Positions 45,966-58,386 are shown, numbered from the stretch's first letter. The stretch: DNA of 64,000 bases from Saturnia japonica (GCA_033032175.1 CM065318.1:17236001-17300000); one strand, 5' to 3'. Notes: generated by a model from the sequence alone, not told the origin. Numbers and translations are program-made.

Positions 45966-48900
45966 GTAAGTTTGGAAACATTTTTATGTAGTTCCTATTT
46001 GTTTATAATACATTCACAAATCATTTGCAGCCACTGATAGTGAACGGGCAAGTACCGTCGTCGTGGCATTAGGGCTTCTTCACGTGCTAAAAACTTCTTG
46101 AAATAAGGTCCGATAAATGTTTTGCAAAAAAGTTATGAAAGAAGAGATTAATGATAGAAATTTATACATTAGATTTTTTTTTACCTTAACATATCGCATT
46201 ACATATTATGGGAACTAAACACATGACGTGTCTATTAAAATATTGTTTTTGTTGATTTTTTATTGTAATATCTTAGTAGTTACTTAGGTTAATAAGTTGT
46301 CATATTAGTCTCAAAATGAATTTGGGCATAACTTATGTTTAATTGTCATAATACATCAAGACCAGTATCCAACAATAGTACAACAGGTATTGTATTGATG
46401 AGCATCAATACAGTCCTGAAACATTAGATTCACATTTTATGTAGAACCTATTACAGTTGGGCTGAATGAGTTCCCAAGTGGAACCACCTTTAGGCAATAG
46501 GTAGTGTAGGATGTTGCTCTCTTAGATGAAGTCTACAATCTATGGAGAATAGCAGAAAGTAATTAGATGTGCAAAAAAGCCAAGAATCCAGTACAGTGGC
46601 ATGACTTCAGAAAGGCCTATGGACTAACACTGTGATTATGTACTTTAAGAAAATTGTCTAAAATCGAAATGTAATAGTTAAAGAGATAGTCAAAGACTAT
46701 AAAGGCAGAAAAAATTTGACTATCAACTATCAAATATCAACTGTATAAGGTGATATATAGGCTGTAAATTCAATTTATATAATATAACCACAAGGCAAAA
46801 TAAATAAGTAGTCCAAAAATTTTTCTATTTCAATTTAATTTAAAATAACAAGAATTTTTCTTTAAATAAATTTATTAAAAGTAATTATTTTTTACAGGAA
46901 GCTGGTGAACGACATGAAACAATGACAAATAAGGATGCCCTCATGTTTCCACTTATAGCCTCATGTGCTCTTTTTGCTCTCTATGTCTTCTTCCAATTCT
47001 TCTCTAAAGAGTATATCAATCTCCTTCTAACTGGATACTTCTTCTTTCTTGGAGTTCTCGCTTTGAGCCATCTTCTCAGGTATGTCCTCATATAATGTTA
47101 CTTTATTTATGAAATTACTGATACAATTACTAATTAGAAGGCGATTAATCCCAGCCATTGTACAACCAATTGATGCATTGCAAAATGTGGCAAACAAGTA
47201 TACTACCCACCTAATGGTAAGCAACATCCATAGCCTAAGGACACTTGAAATACCATAGGTATCACTAGCATGTTGCTGACCTTGAATCCCCTACACCAAA
47301 GAGCTCTAGAAACCCTTCTCACCAAAGGAACACGGTTTTTTTTTAAACACAAATCTGTGGACTTCCACATCTTTTCCACATCTTTTTTAAAGTGTTTGTT
47401 TTAGTTTTTATAATATTAAACATTAAAAATTGCCAAGTACATATAAATTGTTATACACTGTTGCTTATTACTATTACAGAAGATTATTGTTGTACTAAAC
47501 TTACAAAAAAATTTTGGGTTGTTATTGTGTCTGTGTATTTACACAGAGGGTGGGATTATTCTGCAATCTTCTGTAGAGTGAAAGTATTTCACCAGTTGGA
47601 CTGCCCCGAGTAGAGAGAAATCTCTAAAGAAATTTCTCTGTGCCCTACCGTTCTTGCTATTCTATATGTGATATTTTTCTTTGACAATCATTGTTCTTAT
47701 ATTAAAATTTAATTTAAATAAATTAATAAAAGTTTTGAATTTAGTTCAGGGAATAATATTATAATTATATGCAAATTACACAAAACATAAAGCAAATATC
47801 ATATTTCATAAGTCTTAATGTGCAGAGAATTATAACAAATACATTATTTTTCCATATTATTAATACTAATTATATACAATTAATTTATATTTATCATAAA
47901 GTAGATTATATAATGGCCTTTTTGTAATATTATAATTATTATTTCTCTAGACAAATTATTTAAAAAAATTATCCAAGAAATTGCATGAAATGTCCTAAGT
48001 AAAGGGTAAAAATGTACATAATATGTAAAATATAAAAATAATGTATTATTAACTATCTAGAAAAAACTCTGGTATATCAAATTGAGGAATTGTGCCAAAA
48101 ATGTTATTGGAGTCCTGGAGAAATGTAGGATGTATCAATATTATTTTAAGAGAACCCATGTCTAATGTGGCCCTGATAGTTAATAAATTTGTCTCTGTGA
48201 TTCCTAAATTTAATTAACATTTACATCTTAATCTAATAAATTGACTTCTCATATGAGGCAGACATCGGGGATGTTCTGAAGCCTTGATAAAATAAAAGAC
48301 TTTTTTTTTAAACTGGCATATGAGGCGTTCTTATTCTGTCATCATGATTAAATTGTATACAACTATTAATAAATGAATGTACATAAACATGTAAAATATT
48401 TAAATGATAAAAGTTTTCTATTCTAAGACCAAAATATATAGAGCATATATGTTTTAATCTATAATTAATCTCTTTTTAATATTTATTGCTAGCTTCTGCC
48501 GGGATAAAAGTATCCCATGTTTTAGGCCAGGTTATAAACTATCTGTGTTCCAAATTTCATCCAAATCCATTCAATCGTTTTTGCGTGATTGAGTAACAAA
48601 CATCCAAACTTTCACATTTTTCGAAAATCTGCCAAGGGTTAAGTATAGTCTACTATACAATGATAAATATAATTATGCTGAACACTCTTACCTGATTTCA
48701 ATATGAAATTTAATATCCCTATTTTTAGAAATGATAGGTTCTCAATACAAACTTTCACCCCTTCATGTTTAATTTTGCGACAATAGGTATCCTATGTCCT
48801 TATCCAAGGTTCAATTTACTTTTATATAAAAATTATGTGAAATAGGTTCAGCGATTTAAATGTGAAAACGTAACAAACATATACAAACAACAAATGTAAC

Positions 48901-51900
48901 AAACTCTTGCAATTTTAACAATAAGACAGACAGATAAAGTCATGATAGTGTGAGAAAACTTGTTTATTTTATTATGTATTGTATGTATGTAATATAATTA
49001 AATTAATTCATATTTTTTGTTACCCACAAAAAGTGTTCTTGAAGATTAAATTAACTCTCGGGTTTATTGTTTATTAGTTCCGCATAGCGCGCTTTTCATT
49101 CCAAAGATAGTCTAAAGCCTAGTTTGTGCTAAAGCAACATCATGCAGCATTGCCACATGCTAAAAATTGTGGTCTACGTCTCCTTGTTACATGCTACAAA
49201 CAGCAACATCGTGCGACAGATGTGTCATGCGACAATCTATTTTACACCAAAGTAGCATCGTGCCATAGAGTTTGAATATTTTTGATCGACTTGATAGGTT
49301 AATGTCACTTGTAAAACCAGTATAATTTTTTTATTACTATTGCGATAGTGTTACCTATGAAATGCGTCATCTTTTCAGATCATATTTTGTTGAAGATTTC
49401 GTCAATGTTGAGATACTGTATTCTTCTATTAATAATATAAAAACCTGCCAGAGAAATAGATTCTGTACAAAAACTCTAAAAAGAAAGAGTAACCGTAAAA
49501 ACGAACGCGCATCCTAGCTGTGAACATTTAAACTGTAGGTAAATCTCCCGAAATGTCATTTTATAGCCTAACAACTTTGGCACTTCATCCACTGATTTAC
49601 TAAAATTGAGGTTGGCAACCCTTTTGACGCATGAAAATGTCGCACGGAATCCATCGGGTCTGGATGGACATGCCGCAAGGTGCTGTTTCGCCGCATGAGT
49701 CTGATGCGCCACAACGTGTGTTATTTTCAATTTTTGTAATATGTCATGCGCCTCTGTGGCATGCTATAATGCCGCACGTTGTTGGTTTGGCATAAACGGG
49801 GCTTAAAATAAGTGTGATTTCAAAACTAAATTCGAATTGAGTTAACCGATTGTTCCGAGAATTCAATTTACTATGTATGACAACATACTGTTTACTTTAG
49901 TTGTACTGTGTAGTGACGTGACGTAATGAGGTGCAACCTCGTCCCCGCCAACGTCTGTCGGCCACTTTCGACGGTCGCTAACGAACTTGTACGACTATAG
50001 AAATTAAAAGAACATCGCTGGCTATACATTCAGATATTTTAGTTAGAACTCTTACTTTAGAAAAAGAACACAACCATCATTTTTTTTACATTGCGCCTGG
50101 TATTTAGCACAGTACAAACCACGGTGACCACCGAAAGATCGGTGATCTATAGACTGTCGCCGTTGTCATCCCGGCCTTTAAGCAATTGAAGCAATGATGG
50201 TTCAGTTTGTAGCGTGTATGGACTCCTCGTCGATCAACGTGAGTTCGAATCCCTACAATGAACCTGGGCTTTCAGTGAAGGAAAACATCTTGATGAAACC
50301 ATAGCATGCTGGTAGCTAGCTACCACCCTCAAGTTGAAAATCTGTGCACCAAACACTTATAAGTGTGTTCTGGCAGCTGCATTTCAGAGCCAGTCCTCCC
50401 ACCAGGTTTAGTATGTTACCATCTGGGGCCACATCCTCACTTAAGATCAGATGAGATTGTGGTCACAAAGCTAAAACCCTATAATGAATTTAAACAAGAC
50501 AATTTTTAACAAAAAAGATAACCAACTTGGATGATTTTGAGGAGGTCTTTAGTGTATCTTCGAAGTCGAAGTCCCAATTCCAATGAAATTGAAATGGGAC
50601 CACACTTGAGGTATTCCCTTTCCAACGAAACAAGAATCATCTAAATCAGTTCATAAACAAAGAAGTTGTGCCGGAACATCCATAAGAAAAAAAAATTCAA
50701 TCGATTTGAGAACATCCTCCTTTTTTAAGTTGATTAAAAAATGTATTTTAATTTATATATAATACATTGGTTAATACTGGTTCAATTATTATAACAATGT
50801 ATGTGTTACAAGGCTACAACTGGCTTTATTCAATACAAGTAGGTAACTTTTGTTTACGGCCGATTCAAAGGAAGTCGCGATTCTTGAAAATTCAGACGTA
50901 TAACAATTATTTAGTTGAAAAATACTGCAATTGATAATTTAATGCTTAAAGTAATATTAAATATTGCCATATTCCCTAAAGTAATAGTGAATTGAGTTTT
51001 GAAAAAGTAAGAAATTAAAATGGGGAAAAATATAACCTGTAAAATAGATGTAAATCTTTTACTTTCTGTTTTTTTTTATATTTAATATTTACTTTGCTTC
51101 TTATGTCTGGAGAAATATAGTAAACATTATTAAAATACAATTACAATGTAATAACATTTTAGAATTTTGTAATGTTTATAATTTTAAACCAGCTATGATA
51201 CGTAAGTGCATTTAATATCATTGGCTAAGTCAGAGTGGAAGGTCAAATGATATTGTAATATAAAAACAGCAAAAATATTTTTTTTATTTCGAAATCAAAT
51301 AAAAATAAGTAATTATATTGTCAATAAGGGCCCGGCTACACGCTCCGTCTTGCTTGCTCAGTCATGATTCAATAAACGGGAGCACCGTGTAGAGTGGCCA
51401 CACTGTACAAACCACAAAACATAGTGTTCTGAGAGCTCGAGTTGTCACGTCACAAATAGGTATTCGAAGGTAGGCGGAGGTTCGCACATCAGTCATTTTT
51501 AAAATTTACGTCTATCGTCGAAAACAATTTTGCTGGACTGAAGCGCGGATTGAATAAACGATCACACTCGGTAAACTTGCAGGGAAAACCGTGCACACCA
51601 ACCCTGCGCAGTTAAATCATCAGCATGTCAACAAATGTCCAAGCCGCCTGCGTAAGCTACCTTCTTGCCATCCAAATGCACACTCTTACCTGCGCAAACT
51701 GATTTGTGCAGGCAAGATGGAGCGTGTGGCCGGGTCATTAGGAATAACACTTTGCAATACATAATACACACATAATAATTGAGAATATAGACTTGACTAA
51801 TAGTCGAAGTTTTTTAAAACAGGCAAATTGTATTTTATAAATAGCAGTTTGGCTTCATTGTCACCATCCAACCTCTTCCTTAGAGAGTGTTATAAATGAA

Positions 51901-54900
51901 ACCAGTTCTGCTAAAAAAATTGTTAGCAAGGTACAGACCTTGGTGGAGCTGACAGTAATTGTAACTTCACGTAGAGAGCGCGCGGTAGCGGTAGGTGGCC
52001 TGTCCACTGGAGCGGAGCTGTGCAAATTTTCGACCAATAGAATTGCATCTCTACATTTTTATGCAATTCTATTGGTCTAAATTTGCACAGCTTCGCCCCG
52101 CTCCGCTTCAATAGACAGGCCGCTGTACAGCGCTTCTTAGTCGTAACTTGCGACTTTGTTTTGATACATCGGAACCGTAGCCGGATTTGGATGTGTAATT
52201 TAAATCAAAGCGCCGTGACATCCATATGAACCTATTTATGTGGATAATATTTTATGTACAAATATGTTTCAGCCCTATCGTATCGTTCATGGTACCCGTG
52301 TCGATTCCGAATGTGCCCTACCATATACATTTCACTCGGGGAGATCGTGATGCGCGGACAGACATCATCAACTATAAGTTCACATCGTACGACGTGGTCT
52401 GCCTGTTGATCTCGCTTTGTCTTGGTGGCTGGTACTTACTCAAAAAGGTACAATATTTTTATTTTACACTAACTAGTCCATTAGTCAATATCCTGTCCAC
52501 AGCGCTACCTACATACTTGTTTTATTTTGTGTGAAGATCAAAAAACGAATTATGTTTAATTCATCCATTGAATGCTGAATTATCGGGAAGTTTCGAGTCA
52601 AAAATCCTATAGAAAAAAGGACGTTCATTTTTCCTGAATAAAAAAAATACGGGAATTTTTTCAAATTTTTCTTTCTATTAAATCTGTTAACTGACGTTAA
52701 CAAGACAAATTAAAAAAAAATTTAAGAAACTTCAATGACTTTGAAGAGTTCTCTGGTGTATCTTCTAAGTCTAAGGTCCAATGCCGATGAAATTAAAACG
52801 GGACCACCCTTGAGGGGTAACCCCTTTCCAATAAAAAAAAGAATCATCTGAATCAGTTGAGAAACAAAAAAGTTATGGCTGAAAATTCATGAAAAAGTAC
52901 ATTCGAATTGAGTACCTCCTCTTTTTTTTAATTTAGTTAAAAAAGGAATTAGCCAAATCAGCCTACCCGTTCTCAAGTGACTCGCTTACCAACGTAAAGC
53001 ATTTCATTATTATTTATGTAGAGAAAATAGTGTACCTTTATCATTGTCGAGAAATTGTCGATACGTCAAAATTTGATATCCCGCGAAATCCTAAATTTCT
53101 TGTTTTATTATAAATTTTCAAAGCCTATAATAAACGTAATATTATCTTCTAATTCAGAAAATGTACTTTTTTAATTCGAGATATTAACTATTTCTTGACA
53201 GAGGTACCAATAATTATTCAATGTAACGCCATAAGGCTTAATTATATTGGTTTTTAATCTATTTTCTTTTATAGAATCCTAACTTTGTAAATATTTCCCC
53301 TTAAATTACGTTTTTGCCCATTAAAATTTAATTTGCTTCTTGTGGAGTAACGAATTTTATTGTGTTAATTTTAAAAGCATTGGATAGCTAACAACCTCTT
53401 CGGTATTGCGTTCGCTATCAACGGTGTGGAACTGCTACATCTGAATAATGTGGTAACTGGCTGCATTCTGCTCTGCGGTCTCTTCCTCTATGATATCTTC
53501 TGGGTGTTCGGTACTAACGTGATGGTGACTGTCGCCAAGAGCTTCGAAGCTCCCATCAAACGTGAGTATTGCTTTCACTGACTAATCGTTCTGGTTATAA
53601 AATTACATAAACACTTTTTGCTCGACCTTGGATTCGAATCCAGAACCTCGCACATAGCAGTGGCGCTTACGACCACTAGGCTAACGAGGCAGGTAAGTTA
53701 GAAAGTTCAAATAAAGAAGAAGAAGATAGAAGTTAAATATGATATTCTTAGTATTTTCTTTAATATCCCCTCATGTTTGATTCTTTTCGTATTTTTAAAG
53801 TTTTGAAAACTACATATTATTGTCTGGTCTGGCCGCCATTTTGCATTGTTTGTGATTTGTGACAAACGTTAGGAACGCATTTTATCAGCCGCCGAACTAT
53901 GGTTAAAAAAAAACTGTACTTACATAAACCACTTAAGTTTTCGGCAACGACTTCGTGGTATTTATGATATAAACACACTCTTTTGTCACTATTTATAAGC
54001 TGAGGTTAACTTTTATGTCGATAGATGTCGCTAAAACGTATTTTATTTTACAGTGGTGTTTCCGCAAGATCTTCTCGTGAACGGATTGAACGCTAGCAAC
54101 TTTGCAATGCTCGGCCTCGGTGATATCGTAGTGCCCGGCATCTTCATAGCGCTTCTCCTACGTTTCGACAAGAGTCTCAAGCGGAACTCTGAATTCTATT
54201 TCAAGTATGTTTATTTATTTCTAGATTATATATTATGCCTTATTCTGGTTACTTGTAGTGTCAACAGAAATAATTTCGGCTGATTATGTTCTATTAAAAT
54301 GTAGTATACATATAAAATACCTACAGTATTTTAAGGAAAGAGTAAAAAAAGTCAAAGTTGTCTTGTACTTCGCTAATTACTTTAACCCTTTGGCTGCCGA
54401 CATCACAAAAATGTACGTGAAATTGGCTCATATGCCATCCCCATGAAGAAAGTTATCAACATTTTTCTATCTTTTGATGAACCCGATGTATTTTTGCTAT
54501 TTGTATTCTATACAATTAATAAAATTGAAATGCCTGTAATGTCAAAATAACAAAATGTTTACTAAATGTATATGAAAGCATATAAGGTATTTGTAGCAAA
54601 TAAGCTATTTTTACAAATTTTTTCTGTCTGTTCCGGGTAATGGTTTGACCAATTTTATCGGGAATTTCGCTGGCAGATAGATAGCTGATGTTATATGGAG
54701 TAACTAAGGCTACTTTTTTTTAGAAAAAGAATTAGAGTTTCACTGATCATGGTGAATCAATTTGGGTCCTTAAATGGCTAACGCTGAATAAATCTAATAC
54801 GAGATTAAGAAATTAATGTACTACATAATTATTATAGATCTTATAGACCTACAAAAAGTCAGCAAGAGTATACACGTCTTATGATCTAAGCATCACCTAT

Positions 54901-56992
54901 AATAAGCATTTTTGTCTTTAAAAAATCTGAGAGCAGTGGAATTACGAATCACGCGTGTGCCGATCGATGGCGAAAAATAAAATAAAAATATGAAGGAAAC
55001 CATTCATTTCTTTATTTTCTCGATAACAGCTCCTGTGAAAACTAGAGCGAGCGTCTTTGTTACATTATGTATGCATTATTTTATAAAAATATGACGTTTA
55101 CACACGTACAAGGTTATACCAGAGTCGGAGAAACTGATAGGGATGGAGCTATATCGATAAACGTAACACGAGACCCGATATTTTTTTACAAAATGTAAGA
55201 AACTAAACTACTGCCGGATACTTTTGTACAAATTTATTAACTAATATTATATTTCATTACAAGATGTTACACATATTAATTCTTGATTGATAATGCCAAC
55301 TTCTACAAAATTTTCGAAGCTGTTGTAAAATAAGTAGGTATAGGTAGGTACTCGACAATGAAACAATATAATTATAACAACAGGTAATCTTTAATTATTT
55401 ATTTTAATCAAAATCTGATGAATCGTCACTACTTATTTCATATCGATATCATTACTTATTTGGTCACAACACTACAACTATCAAATTAGAACTGTAATTG
55501 GGAAAATAAAGAAATGGAAATAGTATAGTAAGATAGGATATGTTTCCCAGGGCGACGTTCTCTGCTTACATCCTTGGCTTGCTGGCGACGATCCTGGTGA
55601 TGCATATGTTTAAGCACGCACAACCAGCACTTCTCTACCTGGTACCAGCTTGTCTCGGCACTCCGCTCTCTCTCGCCCTCCTCCGGGGAGATATCAGTGC
55701 TCTGTTCAAGTAAGTACATCAATTCCATAGAGAAGTTCCACATTCCACAGGGACAGTGCCATGAGAGACTCGTTATTAACTTGAATACCAAAACGAATAC
55801 AGCTGACTCTGCAAAGTAAAAAACTGTTTGGCTGGTCCTTAACCAGTCATGTAGTGGTTTTTATGATAGGTATTTACTCTATATCTTGTATATTGGTGGT
55901 ATTTTATGTGATGTAGTTTGGGTATTGTGCACAAGTGAAGTGGATTATAAATAATAACTAGGAGCATATGCATCTTAAGTTGCCACAAAAACTCCTTAGA
56001 TATTTTAAACTATGGAGCCACCAGTTGTCAGGCGATGTTTGAAGAGCAGAAAAATAGTACGAAAATAGGCTTAAACGACTAGTCTCCAGTGGCCTTAACA
56101 ATAAAAAAAAACTGACAATGGAAAATAATAATAATATATGCTATCTCTTGGAGCCGAGGTATTAAATAAGAAAGTGATGAAGTTAAAAAATTAGAAAAAA
56201 TAATTTACAATACATAAACTTAGTGACTCACTTTTTCTAAGTTTTATCTGAGCAGCTGAACTTTGCTGCAAAAAAATTGACTATCTAGGTAAACTCGGAA
56301 GTCGGAAGTAAACCTTATCGAAATACAAAATTTTATCCAAATGAATTTACCAACACCGCATTTATGTTCAAAATTTAGCACGCCATTTAGATTACAAACT
56401 GCTAAAGAATTAGACATACTACGCTCAAAAGACATTACCCTCTCAGGCAGTCGTCAGGTAAAACAAAAATACGCACAGGCTTCATTGTCGTACGATATGT
56501 GGCGCCTTACGCAGATCATATACACTACGGTCTACCTGTACAGGTGTGACTGCGCAGATAAACCGGAGCGTTTATTGGAATAGACCTGTTCGGTTTTTGA
56601 AACCTGCATAAGTGACCCGAAATGCAATTCAAAATTCAAAGTTTATTTATTATACACCCAAGATTTACAAACATTTACACAGTGACTTCCAAACTAGGCA
56701 GAGCATGTATCTTGGAAGCCGACATACATTATTAACAAAACAGTTTACACAAACACCTCAGGTGGCTGTAATTATTTTGAGTGACACTGTACTTTCCCTA
56801 ACCTGTGCATATATATACATGGTGCAGTCGACCTGCACAGGTAAAATTCCTGTACACCGTAATGTGTTTGGCCAGGGTTATGCAATGGTAAACGTTATAC
56901 AAATAATTTGATTATTTTAATTCATCAGTTACGAAGATCAACCAGTAGCGGTGGAGGTCACCGCCGATGCCAAGTCAAAGAAGGCTGAATAA
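45774..56992 (+). CDS. HM13: Signal peptide peptidase (presenilin-type aspartyl protease), complete
   Basis: Seven exons (45774-45965, 46898-47079, 52273-52447, 53378-53561, 54054-54204, 55551-55709, 56929-56992) give 368 aa in one frame; human HM13 is 377 aa. This is a multi-pass ER intramembrane protease that cuts signal peptides left in the membrane after signal peptidase. The catalytic aspartates are D222 in LYDIFWVFG and D268 in LGLGD, and the PAL motif is at 320-322 in QPALLY. N22 in an N-A-T sequon matches the glycosylated N-terminal tail of the family. The C-terminus K-K-A-E is a KKxx ER-retrieval signal. I chose the ATG at 45774 because it gives the short family N-terminus; an in-frame TTG at 45753 is not a start. 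Introns are crowded with repeats, but all splice sites and phases are intact. Confidence 0.97.
46898..47079 (+). CDS. HM13: SPP exon 2
   Basis: The acceptor is ATTTTTTACAG. It encodes FFSKEYINLLLTGYFFFLG, aligning with human FSQEYINLLLSMYFFVLG, and ends LSHLL with AG/GTATGT leaving two bases. Confidence 0.96.
47190..47645 (+). repeat. Interspersed repeat family I, copy 2
   Basis: Matches 33000-33245 at both ends (GGCAAACAAG, AATACCATAGGTATCACTAG; GTAGAGAGAAATCTCTAAAG) but contains about 200 extra bases in the middle. It lies in SPP intron 2. Confidence 0.7.
47646..48479. other. SPP intron 2, AT-rich stretch
   Basis: No exon, RNA gene or delimited repeat recognised. Confidence 0.5.
48480..48960 (+). 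repeat. LINE/Helitron-like repeat fragments
   Basis: GCTAGCTTCTGCCGGGATAA, CATCCAAATCCATTCAATCG and TTTTGCGTGATTGAGTAACA form a block seen in RTE-like 3' ends. From 48750 a second block (TATCCTATGTCCTTATCCAA, GGTTCAGCGATTTAAATGTG) resembles the interior of the element at 1882. Confidence 0.5.
49113..49806. mobile_element. MITE with about 38-bp imperfect terminal inverted repeats
   Basis: The left end TAAAGCCTAGTTTGTGCTAA and the inverted right end (TTAAGCCCCGTTTATGCCAA read on the minus strand) match with few differences. The following CAACATCATGCAGCAT and CAACAACGTGCGGCAT also match. The interior repeats CATGC/GCATG words. An 84-codon minus-strand open frame at 49476-49730 has no transposase motif. 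Confidence 0.65.
50185..50490 (+). repeat. SINE family B, copy 7 (best tRNA-like head)
   Basis: An A-box-like TGGTTCAGTTTG at 50198 and a canonical B box GTTCGAATC at 50243 are about 45 bases apart, as in a Pol III promoter. The family body follows, ending in TCAGATGAGATTGTGGTCAC. It is not a functional tRNA, because no acceptor stem can be formed. Confidence 0.8.
50505..50745 (+). repeat. Interspersed repeat family A, copy 7
   Basis: Near full length: TTGGATGATTTTGAGGAGGT, GTCGAAGTCCCAATTCCAAT, GGGACCACACTTGAGGTATT, GTTGTGCCGGAACATCCATA and an end in TTAAGTTGATTAAAA. Confidence 0.7.
50746..51326. other. SPP intron 2, AT-rich stretch
   Basis: Nothing recognisable between repeat family A and the MITE at 51328. 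Confidence 0.5.
51328..51736. mobile_element. MITE with GGCCCGGCTACACGCTCC ends
   Basis: The left end GGGCCCGGCTACACGCTCCG is matched inverted at the right end (CGTGTGGCCGGGTC at 51723-51736). A few mismatches separate the arms, and GCAAGATGGAG / CTCCGTCTTGC pairs as well. The interior has no coding. The target duplication is unclear. Confidence 0.65.
51997..52121. repeat. Foldback inverted repeat before SPP exon 3
   Basis: The left arm (GGCCTGTCCACTGGAGCGGA, GCTGTGCAAATTTTCGACC, ATAGAATTGCAT) is repeated inverted on the right (ATGCAATTCTATTGG, AAATTTGCACAGC, CGCTTCAATAGACAGGCC). Arms are over 50 bases with a loop of about 12. It lies about 150 bases upstream of the exon 3 acceptor. Confidence 0.85.
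52273..52447 (+). CDS. HM13: SPP exon 3
   Basis: The acceptor is AATATGTTTCAG, its first C completing Ser. It encodes INYKFTSYDVVCLLIS, aligning with human INYEFDTKDLVCLGLS. The donor is AAG/GTACAA in phase 0. Confidence 0.96.
52700..52950 (+). repeat. Interspersed repeat family A, copy 8
   Basis: Near full length: TTTGAAGAGTTCTCTGGTGT, AAGGTCCAATGCCGATGAAA, GGGACCACCCTTGAGGGG, GTTATGGCTGAAAATTCATG, and an end in ATTTAGTTAAAAAA. It is followed by a fragment like 9650-9716. Confidence 0.7.
53378..53561 (+). CDS. HM13: SPP exon 4 with first catalytic aspartate
   Basis: The acceptor is weak in pyrimidines just before AAAAG. It encodes HWIANNLFGIAF, ELLHLNN and FLYDIFWVFGTNVMVTVAKS; D222 is catalytic. 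The donor C/GTGAGT leaves one base. Confidence 0.97.
53619..53690 (-). repeat. tRNA-like SINE head
   Basis: On the minus strand GCCTCGTTAGCCTAGTGG is an A-box region and TGGATTCGAATCC a B box, about 50 bases apart. The acceptor stem does not pair properly, so it is a SINE head rather than a tRNA gene. It differs from the heads of family B. Confidence 0.6.
54054..54204 (+). CDS. HM13: SPP exon 5 with GLGD
   Basis: The acceptor is TTATTTTACAG. It encodes VFPQDLLVNGL and NFAMLGLGDIVVPGIFIALL with catalytic D268. The donor AA/GTATGT leaves two bases. Confidence 0.97.
54515..54970 (+). repeat. Interspersed repeat family L, copy 3
   Basis: TGAAATGCCTGTAATGTCAA, CTGTCTGTTCCGGG, CGCTGGCAGATAGATAGCTG and GGAGTAACTAAGGCTACTTT follow the order of the copy at 34430; 54770-54910 continues like 15330-15480. 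Confidence 0.6.
54971..55550. other. SPP intron 5 remainder
   Basis: No recognised element; several ATCGATAT-type words are the only notable feature. Confidence 0.45.
55551..55709 (+). CDS. HM13: SPP exon 6 with PAL motif
   Basis: The acceptor is ATGTTTCCCAG, completing a Lys codon. It encodes KHAQPALLYLVPACLG, identical to human except the last residues. The donor AA/GTAAGT leaves two bases. An antisense open frame over 55486-55791 is a shadow. Confidence 0.97.
55885..56045 (-). repeat. Interspersed repeat family J, copy 4 (inverted, partial)
   Basis: ATGTGATGTAGTTTGGGTAT, ACAAGTGAAGTGGATTATAA and ATGGAGCCACCAG match 42120-42250. Confidence 0.6.
56625..56760 (-). repeat. Possible LINE 3' end fragment
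   Basis: AATTCAAAATTCAAAGTTTA followed by TTTATTATACACCC and TCTTGGAAGCC resembles the antisense 3' ends of lepidopteran LINEs. No coding remains; the small open frames here are chance. Confidence 0.35.
56929..56992 (+). CDS. HM13: SPP exon 7 with ER-retrieval tail
   Basis: The acceptor is TTAATTCATCAG. It encodes YEDQPVAVEVTADAKSKKAE followed by TAA. KKAE at the very end is a KKxx retrieval motif, as in human (KKEK). Confidence 0.95.
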
Positions 56993-57149
56993 ACAGTATC
57001 GGCAGACAATGAACGTTAGCACAAAATGTCAGCGCACTGTTTTTAATTAAGCATAATCATAGTCGATTTTTTTTAATAAGCGACCTCACAGTGAGGGACC
57101 AGTTGGCTGGTGACGTCTGACAATTCGGTTGTAAATGTTGTTCTAAAAA

Positions 57150-57160
57150 AATAAAATAAA
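57150..57160 (+). other. Polyadenylation signal of SPP
   Basis: Two overlapping AATAAA words about 160 bases after the stop codon are the first such signals in the 3' UTR. Confidence 0.6.
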
Positions 57161-58299
57161 AATGTATATATATATACTATAAAAAACGTGGGTATGGTGT
57201 TTTTGATAAGACTTTATTGTAAAAATGATTTCTTGTATTTTCCAATGGATGTTTTTAATTTTTGAAATTAATTTTGAAGTAAAACTTAGAATTGGTTGCA
57301 GGTTTAAAGAACATCCAAAGTAAACAATATTTTTTATCTTTATTCATTTTGCCTCCTATTCCCAATAACGAAAATGCTTTTGACAAAAAAGGCGCGAAAA
57401 ATTTGCAATAATGCCATCTATGGGCGCCGGTTATAGTTGAAAAAATTTTGCAAGTAAAAAATTAAATGCGAAATTTTTCAAACGAAAATCCGCAATTATC
57501 TGATAATATTGTTGTTGCAAACATATTATAATAGAAGCGAAGGAATGGGATTAAAAATAATCTCTGTATGATCACACCATGCCTCTATTAGGGTGGGCAG
57601 AAAGGATAGTTTTGTTGTTTTGTTTTATATTGGTCTATATGAGAATTCAGATCCATTTTTACTTTTTTTTAATAACTTTAATGTACTTATTTAGTTATAT
57701 GTAGATAATTGAAAATACACGACGATATCAAAGACACCATACCACGGATGTTCCTATATGAGGGTATTTAATTAAGGCTTCCTGATGTATCTTCCCTATT
57801 TTTTTATTATTATCGAAATCACCTTACCCATAAAATTAAGACTTTCTGCCCGAACACTCTCAATAAAACCACAATTGCCACTTAGAACTCTGATATAGAG
57901 TGAATTGAAGTATATAGTTTGTATATAAATTTTGCAAAATTATGTTTTTTTTTATTTTGAAAGAAATATTTCATTTTTGTGGATCTTAAAATATTATTTA
58001 TACGTTTTCCTTTTTGTTTTCTATATAATTTAAATAATAAGAATTTAATTATTATTATAATTTTTTTTTGGCTATCTCAAACTGGATTCTTCAATGTTAC
58101 TACTCGCAAACAAGTTTATGAGTATTTTATTATTGTCAATTTTTTTAATGCAAAAATAAATACAATTATATTTTTTTAAGTACAATATAATATATAAATA
58201 TGTTATTTGGTAATTTTAATTTTTTATTACATTTCCTTAATAATTTGATAAAAGCAATAAATAAATATACACAGCAACAATTCTTAAATAACATTGTTT
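57161..58299. other. Convergent intergenic gap SPP / RTCA
   Basis: Only about 1.3 kb separates the two stop codons. The stretch is AT-rich with no repeat family recognised. It must hold the end of the SPP 3' UTR and that of RTCA; a minus-strand AATAAA (TTTATT on plus near 58222) is a plausible RTCA signal. Long T-rich open frames near 58000 are composition artefacts. Confidence 0.5.
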
Positions 58300-58386
58300 T
58301 TAATTAGGCACATTCTTATTAATAAATCCTAATCCTGTACATTGAATAATGTTTTGTTCACCTTCCGGTTGTATATTGAATTTTAT
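58300..58386 (-). CDS. RTCA: RTCA last exon
   Basis: A 29-codon exon found by reading the minus strand. The acceptor is CCTTTTTTTCAG in phase 0. It encodes KFNIQPEGEQNIIQCTGLGF and a short tail before TAA at 58300-58302. Confidence 0.93.
   Translation of the reverse strand: MKFNIQPEGEQNIIQCTGLGFINKNVPN

Noticed and set aside
53619..53690. tRNA gene
   Set aside because: A and B boxes are present but the acceptor stem does not pair and no proper anticodon arm is formed; it is a SINE head.
55486..55791. Minus-strand 101-codon open frame
   Set aside because: Antisense of SPP exon 6.
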